From the NCBI GenBank assembly GCA_965656525.1, contig CBFHKY010000022.1, positions 1 to 51,923 on the forward strand: DNA of 51,923 bases, given 5' to 3'. Positions within the stretch are counted from its first letter, which is position 1, and the number at the start of each line of letters is the position of its first letter. The position numbers and the translations under genes are program-made. This DNA comes from Pseudomaricurvus sp965656525 (GTDB lineage: Bacteria > Pseudomonadota > Gammaproteobacteria > Pseudomonadales > Cellvibrionaceae). The notes under the pieces were generated by a model. It did no database searches. It saw only the letters and a list, made by a program, of their open reading frames with translations, and was not told the origin of the DNA. Shown here one piece after another: positions 17,486 to 24,345 of the stretch.

Positions 17486-18055
17486 GTGCTTAAAAAGCGT
17501 ATGCAGCTGCCCGATTTTTTAGAATTTGAACCCTTTAACCGTCAACGTGAACTCATGGGGGCGCACGCGCTGGGTGATTTTGTCTTTTTTGATCCAGCAA
17601 AGAACCTGACGGGGGAAGAGCGGATGAGGCTGGCCCGTGGGGAGCTTGTGCTGGATAAACGTTATTTATGGTTAGGTGAAGACAACAGTCTAGCCTACAA
17701 AGACAGTCGGCTGTATGTATTGGAAGCGCGATTGCAGCAGGGGGACACCCTGTTACACCTAGCCGATTGCGACGTGGTAAGCGCTTGGATGAACAATCAT
17801 AAGGATGAAACGGCGTCACTATCCTTACAGGGCTCTACGAGTACAGCGCCTGACGTTGAAGTAGCTCAAGAGAAAGGTAAACCCAAAGTCTGCTCTGACT
17901 GCTTACAGCGGCTACGCTACCAAGGCTTTGATCGACTGCGTCCTCGCCATGTGCGTTACAGTGAACAGGTACAAGCTAACTTTAGTCTGCATGAATATTT
18001 TCAGCACTACCCTCAGTACCCGGTAAAACCCACTCGGCCAAGCGTTTTCTTTTAA
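17486..18055 (+). CDS. Unrecognised CxxC protein, third gene of the ZorAB-like set
   Basis: 189 residues from GTG 17486 or 184 from ATG 17501; neither start has an ideal ribosome site, GGAG at 17483-17486 being 14 bases before the ATG. No signal peptide or membrane helix is seen, so it is probably cytoplasmic. The C-terminal third contains CSDCLQRLRYQGFD, a single CxxC, followed by HVRYSE and LHEYFQHYP. The His and Cys residues could bind one metal ion, but no HNH, helicase, kinase or nuclease motif is recognisable. It starts 18 bases after the OmpA-type gene on the same strand, so probably shares its transcript. It is not similar in length or motifs to ZorC, ZorD or the HNH protein ZorE. Function unknown. 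Confidence 0.72.
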   Translation: MLKKRMQLPDFLEFEPFNRQRELMGAHALGDFVFFDPAKNLTGEERMRLARGELVLDKRYLWLGEDNSLAYKDSRLYVLEARLQQGDTLLHLADCDVVSAWMNNHKDETASLSLQGSTSTAPDVEVAQEKGKPKVCSDCLQRLRYQGFDRLRPRHVRYSEQVQANFSLHEYFQHYPQYPVKPTRPSVFF

Positions 18056-18133
18056 CCGTACAGCTGTTTGAAAGATGTCTTGTGCATCAACATGGGTTGA
18101 TGGCAACACTATCAACCGTCTTAGTCACTGCTT

Positions 18134-18139
18134 TATAAT
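18134..18139 (+). promoter_or_regulatory. Possible -10 element of bolA
   Basis: A perfect TATAAT lies 33 bases before the bolA-family start codon. No good -35 is present at 16-18 bases. A small hairpin, CATCAAC-atgg-GTTGATG, precedes it at 18085-18102 and could mark the end of the previous transcript, although it lacks a T-run. Confidence 0.4.
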
Positions 18140-18172
18140 GTGCTCACTAGAGATTGTTATTGGGAAGTAGGT

Positions 18173-18496
18173 ATGAGCGTTCAAAGCGTTATTGAAACAA
18201 AACTTGAAGCGAGCTTTCAGCCGTTGTTTCTTCAAGTCGAGAACGAAAGCCACAGTCATAATGTGCCGGCAAATTCCGAAACGCATTTCAAGGTAGTCAT
18301 AGTGAGTGACGTTTTCGAGAGTAAGAGGGCCGTAGCGCGGCACCAAAGTGTTTATAAAATACTGAGCGAAGAATTAGCTGGTGGTGTCCATGCTTTGGCT
18401 ATTCATACTTATACGGCCGCTGAATGGCAGGTTCAAGATGTGGCACCCGAGTCGCCACCATGTCTTGGTGGATCGAAAGCCGATTCGAAAGTGTAG
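18173..18496 (+). CDS. bolA: BolA family protein
   Basis: 107 residues from the ATG at 18173, with GGAAGTAGG just upstream; an in-frame start 11 codons earlier overlaps the putative -10 and is rejected. The middle part (QVENESHSHNVPANSETHFKV, 50-odd residues before RHQSVYKIL) is the BolA fold signature, with the conserved HSH and the late RHQ..Y motif. BolA proteins partner with monothiol glutaredoxins in iron-sulfur cluster trafficking and affect cell shape and motility; BolA itself also binds DNA. The Ala/Pro/Ser-rich end (about 95-107) is an extra tail. It is next to trhO and probably has its own promoter. Confidence 0.9.
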   Translation: MSVQSVIETKLEASFQPLFLQVENESHSHNVPANSETHFKVVIVSDVFESKRAVARHQSVYKILSEELAGGVHALAIHTYTAAEWQVQDVAPESPPCLGGSKADSKV

Positions 18497-18573
18497 CAAC
18501 AAGGGTTAATGTTCTGGCTTTAAAGCGCTACAATCGCCGCTTTTTATCTCTGCGAGTTTAGGTTTCTTCTATT

Positions 18574-19566
18574 ATGTCTACTGCACCTGTAGTGATCACG
18601 GCCCTTTATAAGTTTGTCGCTCTGCCAGATTATCAGGCATTGAGGGAGCCTCTGTTGCAGGCGTGTTTGGATGCAGGTATTAAAGGCACGCTATTGTTGG
18701 CCTCCGAGGGAGTCAACGGCACCATCGCCGGAACTCAAGAAGCTACCAACCAAATTTTGGCGTACCTTCAAAGTGACCCACGACTTAAAGACTTAAGCTA
18801 CAAACAGTCATTTGATGAAAACATGCCGTTTTATCGCACTAAGGTAAAGCTGAAAAAAGAAATCGTCACTATGGGGGTGGAAGGGATTGATCCACAGCAG
18901 GTGGTGGGCACCTATGTGGCGCCGAAAGACTGGAACCAGCTGATCTCTGACCCCGATGTTTTGTTGATCGACACTCGCAATGACTATGAGTATGAGCTGG
19001 GCACATTCAAAGGTGCCGTTAACCCCAATACCGCATCATTTCGTGAATTTCCAGAGTATGTGAATAACAATCTCGACCCTAATGTGCACAAAAAGGTAGC
19101 TATGTTTTGTACTGGGGGGATTCGTTGCGAAAAATCCACGGCGCTACTGAAAGAGCAAGGTTTTGAAGAGGTTTACCACTTACACGGCGGCATCCTGCAG
19201 TACTTAGAGGATGTGCCCAGTGATAAGAGTCTTTGGAACGGCGAATGTTTCGTGTTTGATAATCGAGTTAGCGTTGACCACGACTTACAACCCGGTACTT
19301 ATGATTTGTGCCACGGCTGTCGCGAACCGATCACTCAAGCGGATAAGGCCTCGCCTTTGTATTTAGAGGGTGTCCACTGCCCTCGCTGCCATGATCGTCA
19401 AACACCAGAACAGCGTGAGCGTTTCATGGAGCGCCAAAAACAGGTGACGCTGGCTCGGCAGCGTAATCAGCCACACATAGGTGCTTCAGCACCAGCTCGT
19501 CAAACTGATGAGCGTGCTGATCGTAGTGATACAGATTCATCGGCACACACAACAAATCCTTCCTAA
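18574..19566 (+). CDS. trhO: tRNA uridine(34) hydroxylase TrhO (rhodanese domain, YceA family)
   Basis: 330 residues. The N-terminal TrhO domain (ALYKFVALPDY, then GIKGTLLLASEGVNGTIAG) is followed by a rhodanese domain, with LLIDTRNDYEYELGTFKGAVNP at about 130-151 and the active-site loop CTGGIRCEKS (Cys179 and Cys184). The C-terminal part has CHGC and CPRC pairs typical of the longer proteobacterial forms, then a polar tail rich in Ser, Thr and Asp. The enzyme makes 5-hydroxyuridine at the wobble position of tRNAs, feeding cmo5U/mcmo5U synthesis. Start ATG 18574 follows a weak TTAGG. Confidence 0.93.
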   Translation: MSTAPVVITALYKFVALPDYQALREPLLQACLDAGIKGTLLLASEGVNGTIAGTQEATNQILAYLQSDPRLKDLSYKQSFDENMPFYRTKVKLKKEIVTMGVEGIDPQQVVGTYVAPKDWNQLISDPDVLLIDTRNDYEYELGTFKGAVNPNTASFREFPEYVNNNLDPNVHKKVAMFCTGGIRCEKSTALLKEQGFEEVYHLHGGILQYLEDVPSDKSLWNGECFVFDNRVSVDHDLQPGTYDLCHGCREPITQADKASPLYLEGVHCPRCHDRQTPEQRERFMERQKQVTLARQRNQPHIGASAPARQTDERADRSDTDSSAHTTNPS

Positions 19567-19748
19567 GTGCTAATCTTGGTATCTTGTTGCAGTGCTAGGG
19601 TGTAGGGGCGTTTATTGGTAACGAGTGTGCGTTGTTACTTTATTGCCATTTATTGGCTTTGTTGGCAGTTTCTAGTATTTTATCTTAACTTATAGAATGC
19701 TTTTGTGATCTAATTACTCTGCCTTTTAGATTAAACAGAACTTAAAAA

Positions 19749-20090
19749 ATGAATTTTGATACGTGGAACGTGGACGCCAGTGGAATGGGCGCTGTTCACG
19801 AAAGCGGATTTCGGGTGGAGGTGGAAGGCAATCCCAGAAATCCAAATGCGGTACACCCTGGTAAGTTTCCGGTTGGTTTAGACGCTATTTCTCAGGTCCG
19901 ATTGTTGCGTATGGGGGTTGAGGCAATCGCCGCAGCGGCAAAGTCGGGTGGCGAAGAGGCTTACGCGAATAAGTCACCGCGAGTCATCAAGGCTCCCAAG
20001 CCAAGTCCATTTGGCGACCCTGCTAAGCGACCGAAAAGGGCAACGTTGTCGCTAAAGCGAAAAAGCGAAGGCCATAAGACTACCGACTAG
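19749..20090 (+). CDS. Small basic protein of unknown function
   Basis: 113 residues. An ordered-looking first part contains NPRNPNAVHPGKFPVGLDAI and RLLRMGVEAIAAAAKSGG. The tail from about 75 on is Lys/Arg/Pro-rich (KAPKPSPFGDPAKRPKRATLSLKRK) and probably disordered or nucleic-acid-contacting. No signal peptide, membrane helix or known domain. The ATG at 19749 lacks a clear ribosome site, only an A-run precedes it. It stands alone between trhO and a strong terminator, which supports it being a real expressed unit. Confidence 0.6.
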   Translation: MNFDTWNVDASGMGAVHESGFRVEVEGNPRNPNAVHPGKFPVGLDAISQVRLLRMGVEAIAAAAKSGGEEAYANKSPRVIKAPKPSPFGDPAKRPKRATLSLKRKSEGHKTTD

Positions 20091-20101
20091 AGTTTCTGAA
20101 C

Positions 20102-20137
20102 AAAAAAGGCGACCTTCAGCTTCAGGTCGCCTTTTTA
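20102..20137. terminator. Bidirectional intrinsic terminator
   Basis: AAAAAAGGCGACCT-tcagcttc-AGGTCGCCTTTTTAAA is a near-perfect palindrome with A-runs and T-runs on opposite sides, so it works in either orientation. It lies 12 bases after the small basic-protein gene and about 35 bases past the end of the convergent minus-strand gene, and probably serves both. Confidence 0.88.
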
Positions 20138-20172
20138 AATAGGAGTCTATATTAACTCTTTCTTTTCAGCAC

Positions 20173-20667
20173 TCATCGATATACGACTTGGCCTCTCATT
20201 AGCATCAGAGTTTGATGGTCATCAACCAATTTAAATAGGTTGTCAAACTTTTCTGCAGCTAAGTCACCTGTGGCTCCTCCTGCATTGGCGGTATAGCTAA
20301 CACCTCTGATCAGAGCGTCCAGCTCCGCACTGACCGATTCTAGAGCATAAAAAATTTGATCAGACGTTTTGTCATCTTTGAACAAGCGTCGGTTGCTGGT
20401 TGCACTTAAATATTCATCACACTCTTTGAGCCAATCTTGGCGCTGGGTGAGGAAGTTGCGAATATTATTCATGCCGCCACGATGACGTGTTGCCAATTGC
20501 TTTTCTTTATACAACTGCAAACTGCGTATGGAGTTGGTCATAAAATCCAGTTTAATGTCAGTGCAGTACTTTTCGTTGAGAAAGCTAGGGAATTCAGCGG
20601 CTGTGGTGTGGTTTCCCATAAAGAACAATGAAAATACCAAAAAAGCTGTGATATTAGCGGTTTTCAT
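20173..20667 (-). CDS. Small secreted protein of unknown function
   Basis: 165 residues from the ATG at 20667, chosen because it begins a good signal peptide (MKTANITAFLVFSLFFMGNHTTAA, cleavage near residue 24). An upstream in-frame start at 20772 would put an unlikely polar segment before it. The mature part is helical and polar with two Cys (in EKYCTD and LKECDEY) that could form a disulfide in the periplasm. No family recognised. A Fur-like sequence lies just upstream. Confidence 0.7.
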   Translation of the reverse strand: MKTANITAFLVFSLFFMGNHTTAAEFPSFLNEKYCTDIKLDFMTNSIRSLQLYKEKQLATRHRGGMNNIRNFLTQRQDWLKECDEYLSATSNRRLFKDDKTSDQIFYALESVSAELDALIRGVSYTANAGGATGDLAAEKFDNLFKLVDDHQTLMLMRGQVVYR

Positions 20668-20686
20668 GATCGAGGCACCCAATATT

Positions 20687-20701
20687 TTATGTTTATTATC
20701 A
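20687..20701 (-). promoter_or_regulatory. Weak Fur-like site upstream of the small secreted protein
   Basis: Read on the plus strand, ATTATCA at 20695-20701 is a perfect right half of TGATAATnATTATCA, while the left half matches at only four of seven, giving 11 of 14 overall. The site is about 20-35 bases before the ATG. AT-rich promoters often throw up such matches. Confidence 0.3.
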
Positions 20702-20895
20702 TTATTTGGGTAATCAGCTGGTAACAAATTACCCTTTGAGTGATGTATAAAAGATCGAGACTTTAATGTCAATTTAATGGGATTAATTCATTTTCTTAGA
20801 AGAAAAGTGTGTATAGCGGCTTTTCTTTTGGTGACAGGCAGTTACAAGAGGTTACATCCTGCTGTCTTCAGCAGGATGTGTCATCGCAGGCAGGT

Positions 20896-21743
20896 CTAGA
20901 TGGCGTCATCGCCACGGATTCCGCCAAAATAAGCCAGCAGTTGGGGAATGAACTCCTGAATACTGCGGGTCATCAAAGCAAAATCGGCGTCGAATTGTGC
21001 GGCTTTATCGCCATCTGAAGCCTCCTGAGCTTCAGTAACCAGAGTTTCGCTAAACTTGAGCTTTTTGATGGCTAGGTCGTCTTGCAATGTAAACTGTAGT
21101 TGCTCGTTCCATTGAAGGCCTAGCTTGGCCACTTGTTTACCAGCCTCAAGGTGCGCTTCTGTTTCGCTGCTGATCAAGTCGTGATTTTTAAGACGAGCGA
21201 TACTGCCTCCTTCACTGGCCTCTTTTAGCTCACATTCGCCACCCAATGATAGATGCTCTGGCAACGTGCCTGTTTTCAACCATTCTGTCATAACAATATG
21301 GGCAGATTCTTTGGTTTGAAGTAATACCACGGGCAGGCTGCCTAGGGATTCTCGGAGCAATTTAATCCATGCTTCGGCTTGGGTGTAGCTGCTGCTGTCG
21401 ATACAAAGCCAACCTTTTTCAATATCGATAAAACCGTATTGTCGTTGGGATTTGGTGAAGGCTTGAGGTAAGCAGTCAAAAATGATTTCTTCTTTGAGCG
21501 TTTCTTTCTCTTTGCGGTAGACTCTTCGGTCTTCGGCGTTCTCTATCTGACGGACTTTGCTATCAAGTTTGTCGCGAATGACGGAGGCGGGTAGGATTTT
21601 ATCCTCTCGGCGGGCGCACAACATAAGGCAACCGTTGGCGCTGTGATAGAGTTCTTCGCTCAATTCGCCCATAGGCGCAACCCAGCCAAACTGGCTAGGT
21701 TCATTTCGGCCGCAAGGCTTAAAGGCAAGCGGCGTGAGCTTGT
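20896..21743 (-). CDS. rdgC: Recombination-associated protein RdgC (start lost in assembly gap)
   Basis: The frame reads through 21673-21743 without a stop and carries the conserved N-terminal segment LAFKPCGRNEPSQFGWVAP, which matches the RdgC family from about residue 25. The true start, some 25 residues further on, lies inside the run of N. The rest (LYHSANGCLMLCARREDKILPASVI and onward to the C-terminus) is typical; the family length is about 300 and about 282 residues are visible. RdgC is a ring-shaped, nucleoid-associated DNA-binding protein that limits RecA action. It is on the same strand as the DUF4202 gene upstream. Confidence 0.9.
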
Positions 21744-21840
21744 NNNNNNNNNNNNNNNNNNNNNNNNNNNNNNNNNNNNNNNNNNNNNNNNNNNNNNNNN
21801 NNNNNNNNNNNNNNNNNNNNNNNNNNNNNNNNNNNNNNNN
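21744..21840. other. Assembly gap (97 N)
   Basis: A run of N splits the start of rdgC from the DUF4202 gene. Its true length may differ from 97. With 97, an ATG at its right border (21843-21845) would be out of frame with rdgC, so either the real start is within the gap or the length is only an estimate. Confidence 0.99.
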
Positions 21841-21892
21841 CGCATTATGGAGGAGTCATTATCCCACCACAAGCCAACCAGCCGATCTAAAA

Positions 21893-22480
21893 TTAGCCTG
21901 CCAGCGCTTTGCCCACCAGTGAGTTCATATCGTCGGGCAAGCTGAGTTGAAGGGCGGCTTGATGCCCGTCGTTAGACATTTTACGCCAAGTTTTCTGAAT
22001 GATATCGATCAGTTTTTCGGTGGTGTGCTTTTGCGCAAAATCGGGCAGGTAGTGCTCCAAGAAAACAAGGCAGGCAACGTCTTCTAGTGTTTGTGTGTCT
22101 GCATCACGCTTTAGTTGTTTCTTTTGTAGGATGTCGGCGACTCGCTGCTGTTCTTCGCTATCAAAGCCACAATCAGCCATTAACCGAGAGATGACGGTCG
22201 CATGGTGTCGCGCAAGGTCCGTGCGCCACTTTTTATAGCCCACTTTATTCATTGGGTAGGTTGCTCGGGCTAAAACCCAGCGTTCGATATGTTGCGCTCG
22301 GCAGGCTATCTGTAAGTATTCGCTGGAATGCGGCTTGAAGCGTTCCAGCGTGGTGCTCATGCGCTTGCCATAGATCAGTTCTTTAGCGAAGAGCTCACCG
22401 TTCACACGAATTTGGTTTGGATCCTGATTGTTACAATGATCAATTTTTTGCAACACACAAGGCAGGCGTTTAGAAGGCAT
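21893..22480 (-). CDS. DUF4202 family protein
   Basis: 195 residues. The conserved core is readable: a start region with IDHCNNQDPNQ, then FAKELIYGKRMS, RAQHIERWVLARATYPMN and YKKWRTDLARHHA, which is the DUF4202 pattern with its clustered His and Arg residues. No signal peptide; probably cytoplasmic. The family function is unknown to me; the His/Asp/Glu-rich helical core could suggest a metal-dependent enzyme, but that is only an inference. Start ATG 22480 with AAGAG about ten bases upstream. It is divergent from ompW and may be transcribed with rdgC. Confidence 0.88.
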   Translation of the reverse strand: MPSKRLPCVLQKIDHCNNQDPNQIRVNGELFAKELIYGKRMSTTLERFKPHSSEYLQIACRAQHIERWVLARATYPMNKVGYKKWRTDLARHHATVISRLMADCGFDSEEQQRVADILQKKQLKRDADTQTLEDVACLVFLEHYLPDFAQKHTTEKLIDIIQKTWRKMSNDGHQAALQLSLPDDMNSLVGKALAG

Positions 22481-22542
22481 ATAGACACTCTTATCTTATT
22501 GATTTGTGCATTCTCAAACTTTTTGAAAGAGATGTAAAAGAC

Positions 22543-22556
22543 TTAATCTAGATCAA
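22543..22556 (+). promoter_or_regulatory. ANR/FNR box of the ompW promoter
   Basis: TTAATctagATCAA matches the FNR/ANR consensus TTGATnnnnATCAA at nine of ten positions. Its centre (22549.5) is 41.5 bases upstream of the start point expected from the -10 hexamer TCTAAT at 22579-22584 (start near 22591). That is exactly class II activator spacing. The regulator gene itself lies directly downstream of ompW, and ompW is FNR-regulated in enterics. Confidence 0.78.
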
Positions 22557-22578
22557 AACATGTGGCCAAGGGTTGAGG

Positions 22579-22584
22579 TCTAAT
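22579..22584 (+). promoter_or_regulatory. -10 element of ompW promoter
   Basis: TCTAAT, five of six matches to TATAAT, 43 bases before the ompW ATG. The ANR box replaces a -35 hexamer, as usual for class II FNR promoters. Confidence 0.55.
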
Positions 22585-22626
22585 GGCCCCACGTAATAAC
22601 GATAGCATTTTAAAAGAGAGCAGATT

Positions 22627-23391
22627 ATGAACAAGGTATTTAAGCAACTGTCTTTGGCTGCTGCCATCTCCACTGCATTGGTGTCTGTACAGGCGATGGC
22701 TTACGAGGCTGGTGATTGGGTGGTTCGTGCAGGTGTAGTAACAGTATCACCAGATGAAAGCAGTGATGGCTTAAATGTACCGGCGTTGGCTGGTGTTGGT
22801 GCTTACGCGGGTGGTGACATACCCGGAACAGGTGTTGATATCGATGATGATACCCAGTTGGGGCTGACGGTCAGCTACATGTACAGTTCTTCTTGGGGGG
22901 TCGAGCTATTGGCCTCTACGCCCTTCACGCATGATGTGGCGGCTGATTTAGGTGCGTTGGGTAAAGTAGATGCGGTAGAGGCAACTCAGCTCCCGCCAAC
23001 ATTGTCTGTTGTTTGGTACCCAATGGGGTCGGCGGCCACTGTGTCCCCGTATGTGGGTGCAGGTATCAACTATACAATCTTTTTTGATGAGCAGGTCACC
23101 TCTGATTTGGAAAACGGATTACCTGGTGTTGCGGATGCTGTGACCGGCCTGCCGGTTGGCTTAACTGGGCCTGTGGATATGGATGTCAAGCTGAAGAATT
23201 CACTGGGATTGGCGTTGCAAGCAGGCGTGGATGTGGCCATCAACGAGCAATGGCACGTGAATGCATCGGTGCGTTGGATCGATATTAATACAGAGGCCAA
23301 AATTACATCGGCTTTGGGTGAAACGATCACTATTGACAATATCGAGATCGACCCATTTGTGTATCAGCTAAACATTGGTTACAAATTCTAA
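22627..23391 (+). CDS. ompW: OmpW family outer-membrane protein
   Basis: 254 residues. The signal peptide ends at VQAMA (about residue 25), followed by the OmpW opening EAGDWVVRAGVVTVSPDESS. An eight-stranded small barrel carries GVELLAS.PF, SVVWYP and PYVGAGINYTIFF, and ends in Phe (NIGYKF) for outer-membrane assembly. OmpW forms a narrow hydrophobic channel in the outer membrane and is often induced by low oxygen or stress. The ANR box in its promoter fits this. A loop region around 150-180 (LPGVADAVTGLPVGLTG) is longer than in E. coli OmpW. Confidence 0.94.
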   Translation: MNKVFKQLSLAAAISTALVSVQAMAYEAGDWVVRAGVVTVSPDESSDGLNVPALAGVGAYAGGDIPGTGVDIDDDTQLGLTVSYMYSSSWGVELLASTPFTHDVAADLGALGKVDAVEATQLPPTLSVVWYPMGSAATVSPYVGAGINYTIFFDEQVTSDLENGLPGVADAVTGLPVGLTGPVDMDVKLKNSLGLALQAGVDVAINEQWHVNASVRWIDINTEAKITSALGETITIDNIEIDPFVYQLNIGYKF

Positions 23392-23413
23392 GCTTGCAAG
23401 AAACAGATTGCTC

Positions 23414-23446
23414 AATAGAGTCGCCTCAGTGCGACTCTATTTTTGT
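23414..23446. terminator. Terminator shared by ompW and anr
   Basis: AATAGAGTCGC-ctcagt-GCGACTCTATT forms an 11-base-pair stem and is followed on the plus strand by a T-rich tail. The convergent anr gene ends inside the stem (stop at 23437-23439), so one hairpin probably ends both transcripts; the minus strand has a less clear T-run. Confidence 0.8.
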
Positions 23447-24198
23447 TTTGCTTCTAAGCTCGCTATGCTTTTGAGTTCATCCATATCAAGAATCGTAATT
23501 TCTTTTTTATCGACCGCTAAAATGCCATTTTTTTGAAAGCGGCTGAATACTCGGCTGACGGTTTCAATGGTTAAGCCTAAAAAATTCCCGATATCGGAGC
23601 GTGACATAGGCAAGCGAAACGATGTGGCTGATAGCAATCGGTTGTGGTTGCGTGTAGAGATGCTCAGCATTAGAGAGGCTATTCTTTCATCGGCGCTGTT
23701 TTTGCTCAGTAATCGAATCAGCTGCTGATCGGCTGTAATTTCTTTGCTCATCAATTGAAAGAAATGCCGTTGCAGACTGGGCAGCTTGATGCTCAAACCT
23801 TCTAGTTGAGAAAAGGGTATTTCGCACACGGCGGCTGTCTCGAGCGCTATAGCAGAGTTTGTATGATGGTTTTTAGCAAGACCATCCATGCCTAAAATTT
23901 CACCAGGCAAATAAAACCCCGTGACTTGTTCTTCCCCATCATTGGTAATGCTAATGGCTTTTACTGTGCCTGAACGTACTGCATACACCGATGTGAAGTC
24001 ATCGCCTGAGCGGTACAGGTATTCACCTTTCTGTAACGGGCGACCGCGTTGAATAATATCGTTGAGTTTATCGATATCATCCACTTGTAAGCTAATGGGC
24101 AGGCAAATGGCGCTAAGGCGACAATCGCCGCATGAAACCACAGGATTGTGGTGACAACGAGAATCATTGTCAGAGCTGGATGCAATAGAGTTGCTCAT
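23437..24198 (-). CDS. anr: Oxygen-responsive regulator ANR/FNR (Crp-Fnr family)
   Basis: 253 residues. The N-terminal cluster CGDCRLSAIC supplies Cys23, Cys26 and Cys32, and Cys125 (in AAVCEIP) is the fourth ligand, so the oxygen-labile [4Fe-4S] site is intact. A cyclic-nucleotide-type effector domain follows (RPLQKGEYLYRSGD, VYAVRSGTVKA). The HTH at SRSDIGNFLGLTIETVSRVFSRFQ contains the E-S-R residues that read TTGAT half-sites. It activates or represses genes at low oxygen. ANR-type boxes precede ompW and the HemN-like gene in this same cluster. The next gene upstream on this strand is the HemN homologue, and uspE is just beyond, an arrangement like fnr-uspE in E. coli. Confidence 0.95.
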   Translation of the reverse strand: MSNSIASSSDNDSRCHHNPVVSCGDCRLSAICLPISLQVDDIDKLNDIIQRGRPLQKGEYLYRSGDDFTSVYAVRSGTVKAISITNDGEEQVTGFYLPGEILGMDGLAKNHHTNSAIALETAAVCEIPFSQLEGLSIKLPSLQRHFFQLMSKEITADQQLIRLLSKNSADERIASLMLSISTRNHNRLLSATSFRLPMSRSDIGNFLGLTIETVSRVFSRFQKNGILAVDKKEITILDMDELKSIASLEAKQK

Positions 24199-24345
24199 GT
24201 GAGTGCCGACCTAATAACTGATCAATGTGTGAAGCGTTAATGACCAATTTTGCATCATTGCAGGGCAATAGGTAAAGGTAATTTGCCGAGCATTACAATG
24301 ATCTTTGAATCTTTATTGCATATCCACAGATGTTTTATTCTTATA

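Noticed and set aside
18085..18102. Hairpin CATCAAC-atgg-GTTGATG as terminator of the ZorAB-like operon
   Set aside because: Short stem with no T-run; it may still mark the 3' end, but the evidence is too weak to list as a terminator.
24199..24230. Possible ANR autoregulatory box upstream of anr (half-site around ATCAA)
   Set aside because: Only one half-site matches; the other matches one of five bases.
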